Part shown: positions 45,297 to 54,263 of the stretch, in pieces
How the letters are laid out: the number at the start of each line of letters is the position of its first letter
Numbering within the stretch: the first letter of the stretch is position 1
Assembly: GCA_964352375.1 (NCBI GenBank)
Contig: CAYGSA010000002.1
Span: 16,638 to 80,637 of the forward strand
Source: UBA1672 sp964352375
GTDB lineage: Bacteria; Pseudomonadota; Alphaproteobacteria; Micavibrionales; Micavibrionaceae
Direction of reading: 5' to 3'
DNA: 64,000 nucleotides
The notes under the pieces: model-generated
Told to the model about the DNA's origin: nothing
Database searches by the model: none
Seen by the model: the letters and a program-made list of their open reading frames with translations, nothing else
Program-made: the position numbers and the translations under genes

Positions 45297-45707
45297 GCTG
45301 CGCACGTCATTGCGCGCACCTTCGAAGTTATGTTGTGTTACGTTTGTTCCTTTTTTTGTTGCAATCCCTATATAGACGAGGCCAACTGGTTTTTCGGCTG
45401 TACTGCCGTCTGGGCCAGCGATTCCCGTGACGGAAATGGCGATATCGGCGTGGCTGTTTTTGAGGGCGCCTTCTGCCATTGCGGCGGCGCATTGTGGGCT
45501 AACAGCGCCATAGTCTTGTATGATATCGGTGGGTACACCCAAAAGCTCTTGTTTGGCCTCGTTCGAGTAGGTCACGACGCCGCGATCAAATACGGCGGAA
45601 GCCCCTGGTATATCCGTTATTGCGGCGGCGACAAGCCCGCCTGTACAGCTTTCTGCGGTGGTAATGGTCAGGCTTTTTGTTCTCAGGATTTCGAAGAGGT
45701 CGCTCAT
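45243..45707 (-). CDS. CinA C-terminal-domain amidohydrolase (nicotinamide-nucleotide amidase type)
   Basis: This 154-residue protein is a stand-alone CinA C-terminal domain. TTAESCTGGLVAAAITDIPG (residues ~16-35) holds the catalytic Ser, and AISVTGIAGPDGSTAEKPVG (~91-110) is the second signature. PncC-type members deamidate NMN in pyridine nucleotide recycling. It is 4 bases downstream of pgpA and overlaps the convergent COQ10-like gene by 54 bases. Confidence 0.92.
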   Translation of the reverse strand: MSDLFEILRTKSLTITTAESCTGGLVAAAITDIPGASAVFDRGVVTYSNEAKQELLGVPTDIIQDYGAVSPQCAAAMAEGALKNSHADIAISVTGIAGPDGSTAEKPVGLVYIGIATKKGTNVTQHNFEGARNDVRSSTVTKALNLLTDAALAI

Positions 45708-45711
45708 ATCA

Positions 45712-46200
45712 TCACACTAGACCACTTATGGCGATGACGATGACGGCGGCGCAAAGGCCTGCGAGCAGATCATCGCCCATGACTCCTGCTGCGCCTTTTA
45801 TGTGCTTGTCTATGAAACTGATCGGATAAGGTTTAACGATATCGAAGAAGCGGAATGACAGGAAGGCTGTAATGATGAGGATGGGGTTAAGGGCGCAAGG
45901 GATGAGGGCGAGCCATTGGCCTGCAACTTCGTCGATTACGATCATCTTCGAGTCATGGCCGCCCATGGCTTTGTCGAATTTGGCGGCGGCCCAGAAGCCA
46001 ATTGCCGTTATGATGATGGTTGCGAAGATGAGCAATGGTATGCCGCCGAGCCAAAGGAGGGCGATGCCAAAAGGCAGGGCGCCGAGGCTGCCCCATGTGC
46101 CGGGGGCGGGTTTGATGAAGCCGCAGCCGAACCAGCTTGCGAGCCAAACGTAAGGCTCTGTGTGGTTGAGGTTTTCTGGAATTTTAAAGGCTATTTTCAT
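45712..46200 (-). CDS. pgpA: Phosphatidylglycerophosphatase A
   Basis: PgpA dephosphorylates phosphatidylglycerol phosphate in the inner membrane. The N-terminal SWFGCGFIKPAPGTWGSL (residues ~22-39) and the IVIDEVAGQWLALI (~87-100) motifs are diagnostic, and several hydrophobic helices are visible, with GVMGDDLLAGL near the end. The 162-residue length is typical. Together with cinA it forms the conserved ispDF-pgpA-cinA minus-strand block. Confidence 0.94.
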   Translation of the reverse strand: MKIAFKIPENLNHTEPYVWLASWFGCGFIKPAPGTWGSLGALPFGIALLWLGGIPLLIFATIIITAIGFWAAAKFDKAMGGHDSKMIVIDEVAGQWLALIPCALNPILIITAFLSFRFFDIVKPYPISFIDKHIKGAAGVMGDDLLAGLCAAVIVIAISGLV

Positions 46201-46293
46201 TTGTCTAGTTCGTTCGTAGTTTTTTTATTTTTTTTAATCTAAGCTATTGTTCTATAATTTCTTTTTAGCTCCGCAACTATAGGATAATTTTCC

Positions 46294-47424
46294 TTATCCG
46301 TCAAGTTTTCTAGGTAAGGAAATGGACACTGTGGCTTGGGCGGCGATGCCTTCTGCGCGGCCAGTAAAGCCCAGCCTTTCTGTTGTGGTGGCCTTTATGT
46401 TCAGGCGGCTTTGTGGTGTTTTCAGTATTTCGGAGAGGCGTTTTAGTATGGCGTCGCGATGTTTTCCGATTTTGGGTTCTTCACAGATGATTGTCAGGTC
46501 GGCGTTGATCAGTTCGCCGCCTTTATCGTGCAAGAGTGTCATGGCATGTTCTAGAAAAATTGCGCTGTCCATGTTTTTGAAGGTGTTATCACTTGGGGGG
46601 AAGTGTACGCCTATATCGCCCGCGCCGATTGCGCCAAGTATGGCGTCGGTCAGTGTGTGAAGCCCTACATCGGCGTCAGAATGGCCCTTGAGTTTTCTGT
46701 TGTGCGGGATATCTATGCCACATAGGCGGATGTTTTGAGCGGGTGTTTCGTCGAAGGCGTGTACGTCAAAGCCCATTCCTGAACGTGTTTCATATGTTTC
46801 TAAAATTTCTTGTGCCATTGCCAAATCCTGTGAGGTGGTTATTTTGAAATTGTGTGATCCGCTTTCTACGAATTTTACATCATACCCCAGCGCGGCGACA
46901 AGCGATGTATCGTCTGTGTGTTCTTGGTTTGGATCAGCTTTTTCGTGAGCTTCGCGGATTAATCCATAGTGAAAGGCTTGTGGGGTTTGCATGGCCCACA
47001 GCTTATCCCGGCTCATATTTTTTTGTGATTCGTAACGCAACGTATCAGTAATGGGCTTGGCGAGTGTTGCTGCTTCGTTTGTTTGCATGGCTTCAAGAAG
47101 GTTCTTTATGTCTTGTTGCTTTACGAAGGGGCGCGCGGCGTCATGAATGAGAACCATATCCTTATTTTTTAGATGAGATAACTTTTTTAAACCATTGTAT
47201 ACACTTTCTTTTCTTTCCTTTCCTCCTGTGCATATTATCACATCTTTTAATTCATGACTGTTTTGTGTGACGACGCACATGTTTTCAAGGCCTTCCATGT
47301 TTTTAAAGGCATCTATTGTATGCTCAAGAATTGTCTTTCCTGCGATTTTTATGAATTGTTTTGGCATATCAGCGCCAAGCCTTTTGCCCTGGCCTGCGGC
47401 AACGATAATTACGCTGAAGTTCAT
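46294..47424 (-). CDS. ispDF: Bifunctional IspD/IspF enzyme of the MEP pathway
   Basis: Two MEP-pathway enzymes are fused. The IspD cytidylyltransferase comes first (residues ~1-215; VIIVAAGQGKRLGADMPKQF, LIHDAARPFV, QTPQAFHYGLI). The IspF cyclodiphosphate synthase follows (~220-376; GMGFDVHAF, GHSDADVGLHTLTDAILGAI, FTGRAEGIAAQA). The fusion is common in alphaproteobacteria. The start is ATG 47424 (MNFSVI) with AAGGG upstream. dxr of the same pathway is at 5808-6917. Confidence 0.96.
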   Translation of the reverse strand: MNFSVIIVAAGQGKRLGADMPKQFIKIAGKTILEHTIDAFKNMEGLENMCVVTQNSHELKDVIICTGGKERKESVYNGLKKLSHLKNKDMVLIHDAARPFVKQQDIKNLLEAMQTNEAATLAKPITDTLRYESQKNMSRDKLWAMQTPQAFHYGLIREAHEKADPNQEHTDDTSLVAALGYDVKFVESGSHNFKITTSQDLAMAQEILETYETRSGMGFDVHAFDETPAQNIRLCGIDIPHNRKLKGHSDADVGLHTLTDAILGAIGAGDIGVHFPPSDNTFKNMDSAIFLEHAMTLLHDKGGELINADLTIICEEPKIGKHRDAILKRLSEILKTPQSRLNIKATTTERLGFTGRAEGIAAQATVSISLPRKLDG

Positions 47425-47447
47425 AGCTGTTGCGCCCTTGAATTTAT

Positions 47448-47465
47448 TGTTGTAATTATACAACA
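47448..47465. repeat. Inverted repeat between divergent ispDF and ntrY
   Basis: TGTTGTA (47448-47454) and TACAACA (47459-47465) are perfect arms with a 4-base centre. On the minus strand a TATAAT (47455-47460) lies within it, a possible ispDF -10. This suggests an operator, but no cognate regulator is known. Confidence 0.35.
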
Positions 47466-47501
47466 GTTTTCAAAATATGTGTCTTTATAACAGGATTATC
47501 T

Positions 47502-49787
47502 TTGTCGATACACTCTAAAAGCTCTGGCACCTCATCTGTACGGTTTTTAAATCGTGATTTACTGAAAAAAGCGTTTTCAGGGATGGCGTTTTCACGGCTT
47601 AGGAACAGATCTTGGCGTACGAAGGCGGGGATATTCTTGGTTTTCGTTTCGCTTGTTTGCGGTTTTATGACTTATGCGGCTCTGCGGAAAGCACCGCCTT
47701 TTGGGGATGACCCCAATCTTGTCATTTGGCTTTTAAATGTTGATTTAATTTTACTTTTACTGCTGACGTCCTTGATTGCGTATAGGATTGTCGCGGTTTG
47801 GAGCAGTAAAAGGAGGGGGATTGCTGGCTCTCATTTGCATGTACGGCTGGTTTATATATTTTGTACGCTTGTTGCGGTTCCCACAGTTATTATGACGATT
47901 TTTTCAGCATCGTTTTTTCATTATGGTGTTCAGGCGTGGTTTAGTCAGCGTGTGCAAACGGCGATTAATGAGTCGAGCGCGGTGGCGCAGGCCTATCTAG
48001 AAGAGCATAAGCAGGTTATTCAGGCTGATACTATGGCTATGGCGAATGATTTGGATCGGCAGGGGGACCGGCTTTTGCTGGATGAAAAGCGGTTTGCGAA
48101 GGTTATGGATTCACAATCATTTTTTCGTAATTTATCAGAAGCGGTTGTGATTGAGCGTTCGGGGCGGGTTTTGGCGCGTTCGGCGTTGGCCTTCAGCCTT
48201 GAATATGAAACACCGCATGATTATTCCTTTCAACGGGCGAATGATGGTGATGTTGTTTTAATCATGAGCGAGGATCAAGATCGCGTCAGGGCACTGGTGA
48301 AGCTGCAGAGTTTTGCGAATGGGTATTTGTTTGTGGGGCGGATGATAGATCCGAACGTGCTGGAGCATTTGCAATCTGCTCGCTTGGCGGTCGAGGATTA
48401 TAATAATTTACAAATGAAATATGCCAGTTTGCAGATTACGGTTACGCTGATTTTTGTTGTTGTGGCCATGTTATTGTTGTTGGCCGCTATTTGGTCGGGG
48501 TTGTTGCTGGCGCGGCAGCTTGTAAACCCAATCGGCGAGTTGATTACCGCAGCGGATCGTGTGCGTGCGGGGGATTTTAGCTCGCGCTTGCCTGAGACGA
48601 AGCGGCTTGAAGAGTTTGAATATCTAGCGCGGTCTTTTAATCGTATGACAGAGCAAATTCAAAGTCAGCGAAACGACCTGATTGAGGCGAACCTTCAGAT
48701 TGACCGTAGGCGGCGGTTGACGGAAACGGTTTTGGCAGGAATTTCATCTGCGGTGATCGGTGTCGATCATCATGGTCTTATCAATCTTGCCAATATATCG
48801 GCGACGACGCTTTTGTCGCGGGATATTGATGATGTTACGGGGCAATTTCTTTTGGATGTTTTGCCTGAGCTTAAGCCTTTGCTTGATAAAGTTGCGAAGA
48901 AGCCGAAGAAGATGGTGCAAGAGGAGATTTCTGTTCTGTCGGGCGAGGGGGGGCGGCGGACGTTTTTGTTCAAGATTTCCATTGAGGTTCTGGAGGAGAA
49001 TAAAACGGGGCTGATTATTACGTTTGATGATATTACCGAGTTACAATCGGCGCAGCGTAAGGCGGCGTGGTCGGATGTGGCGAGGCGGATTGCGCATGAG
49101 ATTAAGAATCCGTTGACGCCTATACAGCTCTCGGCGGAACGTTTGCAGAAAAAGTATTTGAAGGATATTAAAAACTCGCCGGAGACGTTTGAGCAATGTA
49201 CCGACACAATCATTAAGCATGTCGGGGATATTGGGAAAATGGTTGATGAGTTTTCTTCTTTTGCGCGTATGCCAGAGCCTGTTTTGACGCCAGAAGTTAT
49301 AAATAAGCAGATTAAAGATTCTCTTATCCTTATTAGGCAAGCGCATCCGCAGATTGCGTTTTCGTTTACTTCGCGTGATGATTATACGATTAATCTTGAT
49401 GCGCGGCAGATTCGTCAAGTGATGAATAATTTGTTGAAGAATGCGACAGAGGCTCTCACAAATATCACGGACGGGGCTGTTGATATTTTCTTAGGTCAAT
49501 ATGGCGATGAGGTTTTTGTTGCTGTTTCGGATAATGGTGAGGGATTTCCAAACAATGAGGAAATTTCAAAGCTTACCGAACCGTATATTACGCACAAGTC
49601 AAAGGGAACGGGGCTTGGGCTTGCGATTGTGAAGAAAATTATGGATGAGCATAATGGGCGGCTTATTTTAGGTACTCCAGAGTGGTTGAAAAAATTTGAT
49701 GGTTGGAGGGATCAGGGTGGGGCGTGCCTGGTGTTGACATTTCCTTTTTTGATTGATGCTGAAAAGGAGATTAAATTCGTTGCGTAA
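47502..49787 (+). CDS. ntrY: Sensor histidine kinase NtrY
   Basis: NtrY is the membrane sensor of the NtrYX system, tied to nitrogen, redox and envelope control. The 761 residues carry membrane helices at about 43-61, 74-95, 116-138 and 311-335, an extracytoplasmic domain between the last two, HAMP (RAGDFSSRLPETKRLEEFEY), PAS, the HisKA His at ~532 (RRIAHEIKNPLTPIQLSAERL region), and HATPase motifs (NNLLKNATEAL, SKGTGLGLAIVKKIM). TTG 47502 with AGGA 6 bases upstream is the likely start; ATG 47583 is the alternative. Confidence 0.93.
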   Translation: MSIHSKSSGTSSVRFLNRDLLKKAFSGMAFSRLRNRSWRTKAGIFLVFVSLVCGFMTYAALRKAPPFGDDPNLVIWLLNVDLILLLLLTSLIAYRIVAVWSSKRRGIAGSHLHVRLVYIFCTLVAVPTVIMTIFSASFFHYGVQAWFSQRVQTAINESSAVAQAYLEEHKQVIQADTMAMANDLDRQGDRLLLDEKRFAKVMDSQSFFRNLSEAVVIERSGRVLARSALAFSLEYETPHDYSFQRANDGDVVLIMSEDQDRVRALVKLQSFANGYLFVGRMIDPNVLEHLQSARLAVEDYNNLQMKYASLQITVTLIFVVVAMLLLLAAIWSGLLLARQLVNPIGELITAADRVRAGDFSSRLPETKRLEEFEYLARSFNRMTEQIQSQRNDLIEANLQIDRRRRLTETVLAGISSAVIGVDHHGLINLANISATTLLSRDIDDVTGQFLLDVLPELKPLLDKVAKKPKKMVQEEISVLSGEGGRRTFLFKISIEVLEENKTGLIITFDDITELQSAQRKAAWSDVARRIAHEIKNPLTPIQLSAERLQKKYLKDIKNSPETFEQCTDTIIKHVGDIGKMVDEFSSFARMPEPVLTPEVINKQIKDSLILIRQAHPQIAFSFTSRDDYTINLDARQIRQVMNNLLKNATEALTNITDGAVDIFLGQYGDEVFVAVSDNGEGFPNNEEISKLTEPYITHKSKGTGLGLAIVKKIMDEHNGRLILGTPEWLKKFDGWRDQGGACLVLTFPFLIDAEKEIKFVA

Positions 49788-51045
49788 AATTTTGATCATT
49801 GATGATGAGGAAGACATCTGCATGCTGATTTCCGGCATTTTGGAGGATGAAGGGTATGAGGTTATGAGTGCCTACAGCAGTCAGGCTGGCCTTAAGATGC
49901 TCGCGGAGATTAAGCCTGATTTGGTTATACAGGATATTTGGTTGCAGGGGAGCGTGGATGACGGTATTGCCGTTTTGCAGAAGGCTAAGGCCGACTATCC
50001 AGAGCTTCCATTTTTGATGATTAGTGGGCATGGTACGATTGAGACGGCGGTGTCATCTATCAAGCTTGGGGCGTATGATTTTATTGAGAAGCCGTTTAAG
50101 AGCGACCGCCTTTTATTGATGATTACGCGTGCGTTAGAGGCGGCGGATTTGCGAAAACAAAATCAGGATTTAAAGAAACGTGCGCAGGGCGATGTTGAGC
50201 GTCTGGCGCGTTCTTTGCCTGAGCAGGTTATTCAAACGCTGGATAAATGTGCGAAGGCCAATAGCCGTGTTCTTATTACAGGGGAGATTGGGACGGGTAA
50301 ATCTGTGGCGGCGCAGTATTTACACCAAAGATCAGCGCGTTCAGATCAACCTTTTATTGTTTTGGATTGCCGCGCCCCAGATTTGAATCGGAACATTTTG
50401 TCAGAAGCAGAGGGAACTGTTTTGCTCGATGAGGTTCAGGCGCTTAGCCTGGATGCTCAATCAGAGATTTTGAACTTTTTACAACATACAAATTTTCGTG
50501 TTGTCGCAACATGTAGTGGTGATATAGAGCAGCGTATTCAAGCGGGATGTTTTCGTGAGGATCTTTATTATAGATTAAGTGTTGTTCCTGTTTTTATGCC
50601 GCCATTACGGGCGCGTAAAAAGGAATTTCAGCGTCTTATTGCGGAGAACTGTTCTTTAAAGTTTTCCGATATGGCTATGGCAAAGTTTTTGGCACATAAA
50701 TGGCCTGGCAATCTGAAGCAGTTATATAATGTTCTGGAGTGGGTTTCAATTATGCATGAGCATACGGACATACCAATTTGTGTCGAGCAGTTACCCCCTG
50801 ACTTTGGGGCAAAACGTCAAGAGCATCATGAAGATGGTTTTGTGGGGCTTGACGATACTCTTCTTCAGCTTAGTTTGCGCGATGCGCGGGAGCGGTTTGA
50901 GCGACAGTATTTATTAACGCAGGTTCATAAATTTGGCGGTAATATTTCCAAAACTGCCGAGTTTATCGGCATGGAGCGTTCAGCCTTGCACAGGAAACTG
51001 AAATCTTTGGACGTTTTTTCTGATGATAAACAGAATGTAGCGTAG
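49780..51045 (+). CDS. ntrX: Response regulator NtrX with reduced AAA+ domain
   Basis: The receiver domain has Asp52 (LVIQDIWLQ) and Lys in FIEKPFKSDR. The AAA+ domain keeps Walker A (GEIGTGKS), Walker B (VLLDEV) and the arginine-finger FREDLYYRLSVVPV. About 20 residues holding the GAFTGA loop and about 13 residues before VATCSGD (second loop) are missing relative to NtrC. A Fis-type HTH ends the protein (GGNISKTAEFIGMERSALHR). TTG 49780 with AAGGAG 10 bases upstream is the likely start, inside ntrY. At 421 residues it is short. Confidence 0.92.
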   Translation: MRKILIIDDEEDICMLISGILEDEGYEVMSAYSSQAGLKMLAEIKPDLVIQDIWLQGSVDDGIAVLQKAKADYPELPFLMISGHGTIETAVSSIKLGAYDFIEKPFKSDRLLLMITRALEAADLRKQNQDLKKRAQGDVERLARSLPEQVIQTLDKCAKANSRVLITGEIGTGKSVAAQYLHQRSARSDQPFIVLDCRAPDLNRNILSEAEGTVLLDEVQALSLDAQSEILNFLQHTNFRVVATCSGDIEQRIQAGCFREDLYYRLSVVPVFMPPLRARKKEFQRLIAENCSLKFSDMAMAKFLAHKWPGNLKQLYNVLEWVSIMHEHTDIPICVEQLPPDFGAKRQEHHEDGFVGLDDTLLQLSLRDARERFERQYLLTQVHKFGGNISKTAEFIGMERSALHRKLKSLDVFSDDKQNVA

Positions 51046-51084
51046 TAGAGTGTGTTTCCTTGAATTTCGAATGAAAGAAAAATC

Positions 51085-52458
51085 ATGAGAGTTATTATTT
51101 GTGGTGCAGATCAAGTTGGTTCTAGCATTGCGTCTTATTTATCTAAAGAAAATAACGATGTTACGGTTATTGATTCTGATCCGGGAATTTTGGCGCAAAT
51201 GCATATGAGCATGGATTTGCAAACTGTGACGGGGCATCCTTGTGATCCTGATACGCTTAGTGCTGCTGGTGCGAATGAGTGTGATTTGATCATTGCGGTG
51301 ACAGAGAATGATGAAATTAACATGGTGGCCTGTCAGGTTGCCCACTCTTTATTCGGTGTGCCGAAGAAGATTGCGCGGATGCGTCGGCAGAGCTTTCTTG
51401 ACCCGTCTTGGGCGAATTTATTCAGCCGCGCCCATATGCCGATTGATGTGATTATTTCCCCTGAAATTTTGGTGGCGGAAGATATTTTACAGCGGCTGTC
51501 AACCCCGGGGACGACAACCGCCATGCGCTTGGCAGAGGGAAAGGCCTATATGATAGGTGTTGTGTGTTTGGGAAACTGTCCTGTTTTGCATACGCCGCTG
51601 AAGCAATTGGGTAATTTATTTCCTGATTTGTCCTTTACGATTGCATCAATTACGCGGGGGACAAAACATATTATACCTGATGGTGATGATATGTTAGAGG
51701 AGGGGGATGAGGCTTTTATCGTTCTGGATAGTAAGCATATACGCCGTGTGATGGCTGCGTTTGGGCATTTGGAAAAAGAAGCCCGAAAAATTATTATTTC
51801 TGGCGGTGGGAATATTGGGCTTTCGCTTATTCGTAAATTGAAGGAAGAGGTTCATGGAGTTCAGATAAAAGTTATTGAGTATAATGAAGCGCGGGCGAAT
51901 TACCTGAGTGAGCAGCTTGAAAATATTATTATCTTAAACGGGAACACGCTTGAGCGTAATATTATGGAGGATGCCTCTGTTAATACGGCAGAGACTTATA
52001 TCGCCCTGATGAATGATGATGAGAGCAATATTCTTGGCTCACTGCTTGCCAAGCAATATGGGTGCGAACGCGTCTTAACTTTGGTTAATAACAAAGCGTA
52101 TTATCCCCTTGTTGGGCCGCTTGGTATTGATGCTATGGTTTCACCAAAATCTATTATTGTGGCAAATATTATGCAACATGTACGGCGTGGACGGATTAAA
52201 GGTATTCATCATATTTCTGAGGGTGAGTCGGAGTTGATTGAGATTGAGATTTCGGAAAGTTCGAGTATTTCCAATAAGAATATTAAAGAGCTAGACTTGC
52301 CGACCGGCGTTGTTCTTTGTGCTATTATTCGTGATGGGAAAGTCTTGATGCCGTATGGTGAATTTAATATTGAGCCGCAGGATTTGGCCATTATTCTTGC
52401 TTCACGAGAGAAAGCCAGCGCGGTTGAGAAGATGCTCTCTGTTCGGGTGAGTTTGTAA
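51085..52458 (+). CDS. trkA: Trk system potassium uptake regulatory protein TrkA
   Basis: TrkA is the peripheral NAD(H)-binding gating subunit of the Trk potassium channel. Two tandem RCK units are visible: Rossmann motifs VIICGADQVGSSIASYLS (residues ~3-20) and IIISGGGNIGLSLIRKL (~234-250), each followed by an RCK-C domain. The 457-residue length is standard. The ntrX-trkA order is conserved in alphaproteobacteria. No channel subunit (trkH) is in the window. Confidence 0.95.
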   Translation: MRVIICGADQVGSSIASYLSKENNDVTVIDSDPGILAQMHMSMDLQTVTGHPCDPDTLSAAGANECDLIIAVTENDEINMVACQVAHSLFGVPKKIARMRRQSFLDPSWANLFSRAHMPIDVIISPEILVAEDILQRLSTPGTTTAMRLAEGKAYMIGVVCLGNCPVLHTPLKQLGNLFPDLSFTIASITRGTKHIIPDGDDMLEEGDEAFIVLDSKHIRRVMAAFGHLEKEARKIIISGGGNIGLSLIRKLKEEVHGVQIKVIEYNEARANYLSEQLENIIILNGNTLERNIMEDASVNTAETYIALMNDDESNILGSLLAKQYGCERVLTLVNNKAYYPLVGPLGIDAMVSPKSIIVANIMQHVRRGRIKGIHHISEGESELIEIEISESSSISNKNIKELDLPTGVVLCAIIRDGKVLMPYGEFNIEPQDLAIILASREKASAVEKMLSVRVSL

Positions 52459-52463
52459 AACCG

Positions 52464-53258
52464 ATGAAACTGGGAATTTTTGATTCAGGATTGGGTGGGC
52501 TGGTTATTGCTAGAGCTATTCGCGATGCTTTTCCTGATCTGGATCTGGTCTATTTTGGGGATACGCTTCATCTTCCATATGGGAACCGTTCTCGGGAAGT
52601 GATTTACGATTATTCTCTTGACGCTGTGCATTTTTTATTTAAGCAAGAGTGTCAGTTGGTTATTACGGCGTGTAATACGGTGAGTGCGAGTGCGTTGCGT
52701 AAGCTTCAGCAGGTTTATTTGCCGCGCAGCCCGTATAAGAACAGGCGCATTTTAGGGGTTGTCGTTCCAACCTTGGAATGTGCGCTGGATGCCGGATTTA
52801 AAAGGCTTGGGGTTATTGCAACAAATGATACGATACGCTCTGGTATATACAATGAAGAGCTGCGGAAGATGCGGCCTGATATGCATATTGTGCAAAAGGC
52901 AACGCCGTTGTTGGTGCCGTTGATTGAGAATGATGGGGGGCTGTGGCTTGATTCTGTTCTTGGGCATTATCTGGAGCCGCTCAGACAGGAAAATTTGGAG
53001 TGCCTGATTTTGGGGTGTACGCATTATCCGTTTCTAAAAGCCCAGATCAGGTCGATGATGGACGTTACACTTTTGTCTCAAGATGAAATTATTCCTGCGA
53101 AACTTGGAGATTATCTGAGGCGGCATCCCGAAACAGATCGCAGGTTATCGCGTAACGGTACGGCGTCATTTTATGTGAGTGATGTGACGCAGAGTTATAA
53201 AAATGCGGCGTATGAGATTTATGGAGAGAAAATGATCATTACACAGGTGAAGTTATGA
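52464..53258 (+). CDS. murI: Glutamate racemase
   Basis: MurI makes D-glutamate for peptidoglycan. The two catalytic cysteines are in VITACNTVSASALR (residues ~66-79) and ILGCTHYPFLKAQI (~183-196), and the N-terminal IGIFDSGLGG-type motif reads LGIFDSGLGGLVIAR. The 264-residue length is normal. It begins 5 bases after trkA and overlaps the HAD gene by 4 bases, an insertion in the usual trkA-hfq junction. Confidence 0.95.
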   Translation: MKLGIFDSGLGGLVIARAIRDAFPDLDLVYFGDTLHLPYGNRSREVIYDYSLDAVHFLFKQECQLVITACNTVSASALRKLQQVYLPRSPYKNRRILGVVVPTLECALDAGFKRLGVIATNDTIRSGIYNEELRKMRPDMHIVQKATPLLVPLIENDGGLWLDSVLGHYLEPLRQENLECLILGCTHYPFLKAQIRSMMDVTLLSQDEIIPAKLGDYLRRHPETDRRLSRNGTASFYVSDVTQSYKNAAYEIYGEKMIITQVKL

Positions 53259-53908
53259 GTAGAAAGTTGCCGACAGCCGTTTTTTGGGATTGGGATGGAA
53301 CGATCGCGGATAGTTATCATTTTTTGAATGATGCGCATAACCATACGCTTGTCTCACTTGGGTTTCAGCCCTTTAAGGGAGATGAGTACCGCGAATATTT
53401 CGGTAAGCCGCGGGAGGTGCTTTATCCTGCGATTTACAAAGATAAATGTGAGGCGGCGAAGGATATTTTTCAGGCGTATGTGTTTGAGAATGCGCATAAG
53501 GTACGTATTATTGACGGATGCGGTGAGGTTCTTAAATTCTTTCATGAGCGCGGTATTGTGATGGGGATTGTTAGTAACAAAAAGGCTAGCTTTATTCAGG
53601 AAGAATTGAAGCATACACCCTTTGCTCCATATTTTTCTCTTGTGCTTGGTGCGGGCGAGGCGGTAGCTGACAAGCCGTCTGCTGCTCCCCTGTTATTGGC
53701 GCTGGAGCGGTGCGGAATTGACGGCGATATCTCGGATGTTTGGTTTGTAGGTGATACCGAAAATGATTTGGTTTGCGCGGTAGAGGCAGGTGTAAAGTGT
53801 ATCTTTTTTGATGATGGTACGCAGGTTGAGGGCTTGGCTGATCAGTACTCACCGCACTTTGTTTTTAAGCATTACATGGCTTTTCGGGAGTTTTTAGTTG
53901 CAATCTAG
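53255..53908 (+). CDS. HAD-superfamily phosphatase (phosphoglycolate phosphatase-like)
   Basis: The HAD nucleophile motif is FWDWDGTIADS (residues ~9-19), where the first Asp of DWDGT acts. Motif II is GIVSNKKASFIQEEL, the motif III Lys is in VADKPSAAP, and motif IV is VWFVGDTENDLVCAVEAG. A helical cap lies at about 20-85. Gph- and PgmB-like enzymes share this plan, so the substrate is uncertain. It overlaps murI by 4 bases. hfq follows after a 91-base gap. Confidence 0.88.
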   Translation: MSRKLPTAVFWDWDGTIADSYHFLNDAHNHTLVSLGFQPFKGDEYREYFGKPREVLYPAIYKDKCEAAKDIFQAYVFENAHKVRIIDGCGEVLKFFHERGIVMGIVSNKKASFIQEELKHTPFAPYFSLVLGAGEAVADKPSAAPLLLALERCGIDGDISDVWFVGDTENDLVCAVEAGVKCIFFDDGTQVEGLADQYSPHFVFKHYMAFREFLVAI

Positions 53909-53999
53909 CTCAAATTCTCTAAAACTGTCTATGCATTAGGTGTATTAGTGCATAAAATCAACAGTATTAACTAATAAAAATAAGACCTTAGGGAAAAAA

Positions 54000-54263
54000 A
54001 TGGCCGAAAAAATTCAAAATGTTCAAGATGTGTTTTTGAACAAAATCCGCAAAGAAAAATTATCAGTGACTGTCTTCCTTGTGAATGGCGTTAAGCTTCA
54101 AGGTATTGTGACGTGGTTTGATAATTTCTGTCTTTTGCTTCGTAGAGACTCGCACGTACAGCTGATTTACAAACACGCGATTTCAACGATTATGCCTGGT
54201 GGGCCTTTGAACCTGAATGACTCAGACGATGAAGCTGATGCTTCAGAAGAGCCAGAAGGCTAA
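54000..54263 (+). CDS. hfq: RNA-binding protein Hfq
   Basis: Hfq forms a hexameric ring that pairs small RNAs with mRNAs. Sm1 is VTVFLVNGVKLQGIVTWFDN (residues ~23-42) and Sm2 includes YKHAISTIMP (~60-69), which carries the family's YKHA motif. The 87-residue length is typical of alphaproteobacteria, with an acidic tail. An AGGG-type site precedes the ATG. The hflX start lies inside the hfq 3' end. Confidence 0.96.
   Translation: MAEKIQNVQDVFLNKIRKEKLSVTVFLVNGVKLQGIVTWFDNFCLLLRRDSHVQLIYKHAISTIMPGGPLNLNDSDDEADASEEPEG

Noticed and set aside
53930..53954. TATGCA ... TGCATA inverted repeat upstream of hfq
   Set aside because: Six-base arms 13 bases apart without a clear promoter nearby; too weak to call.
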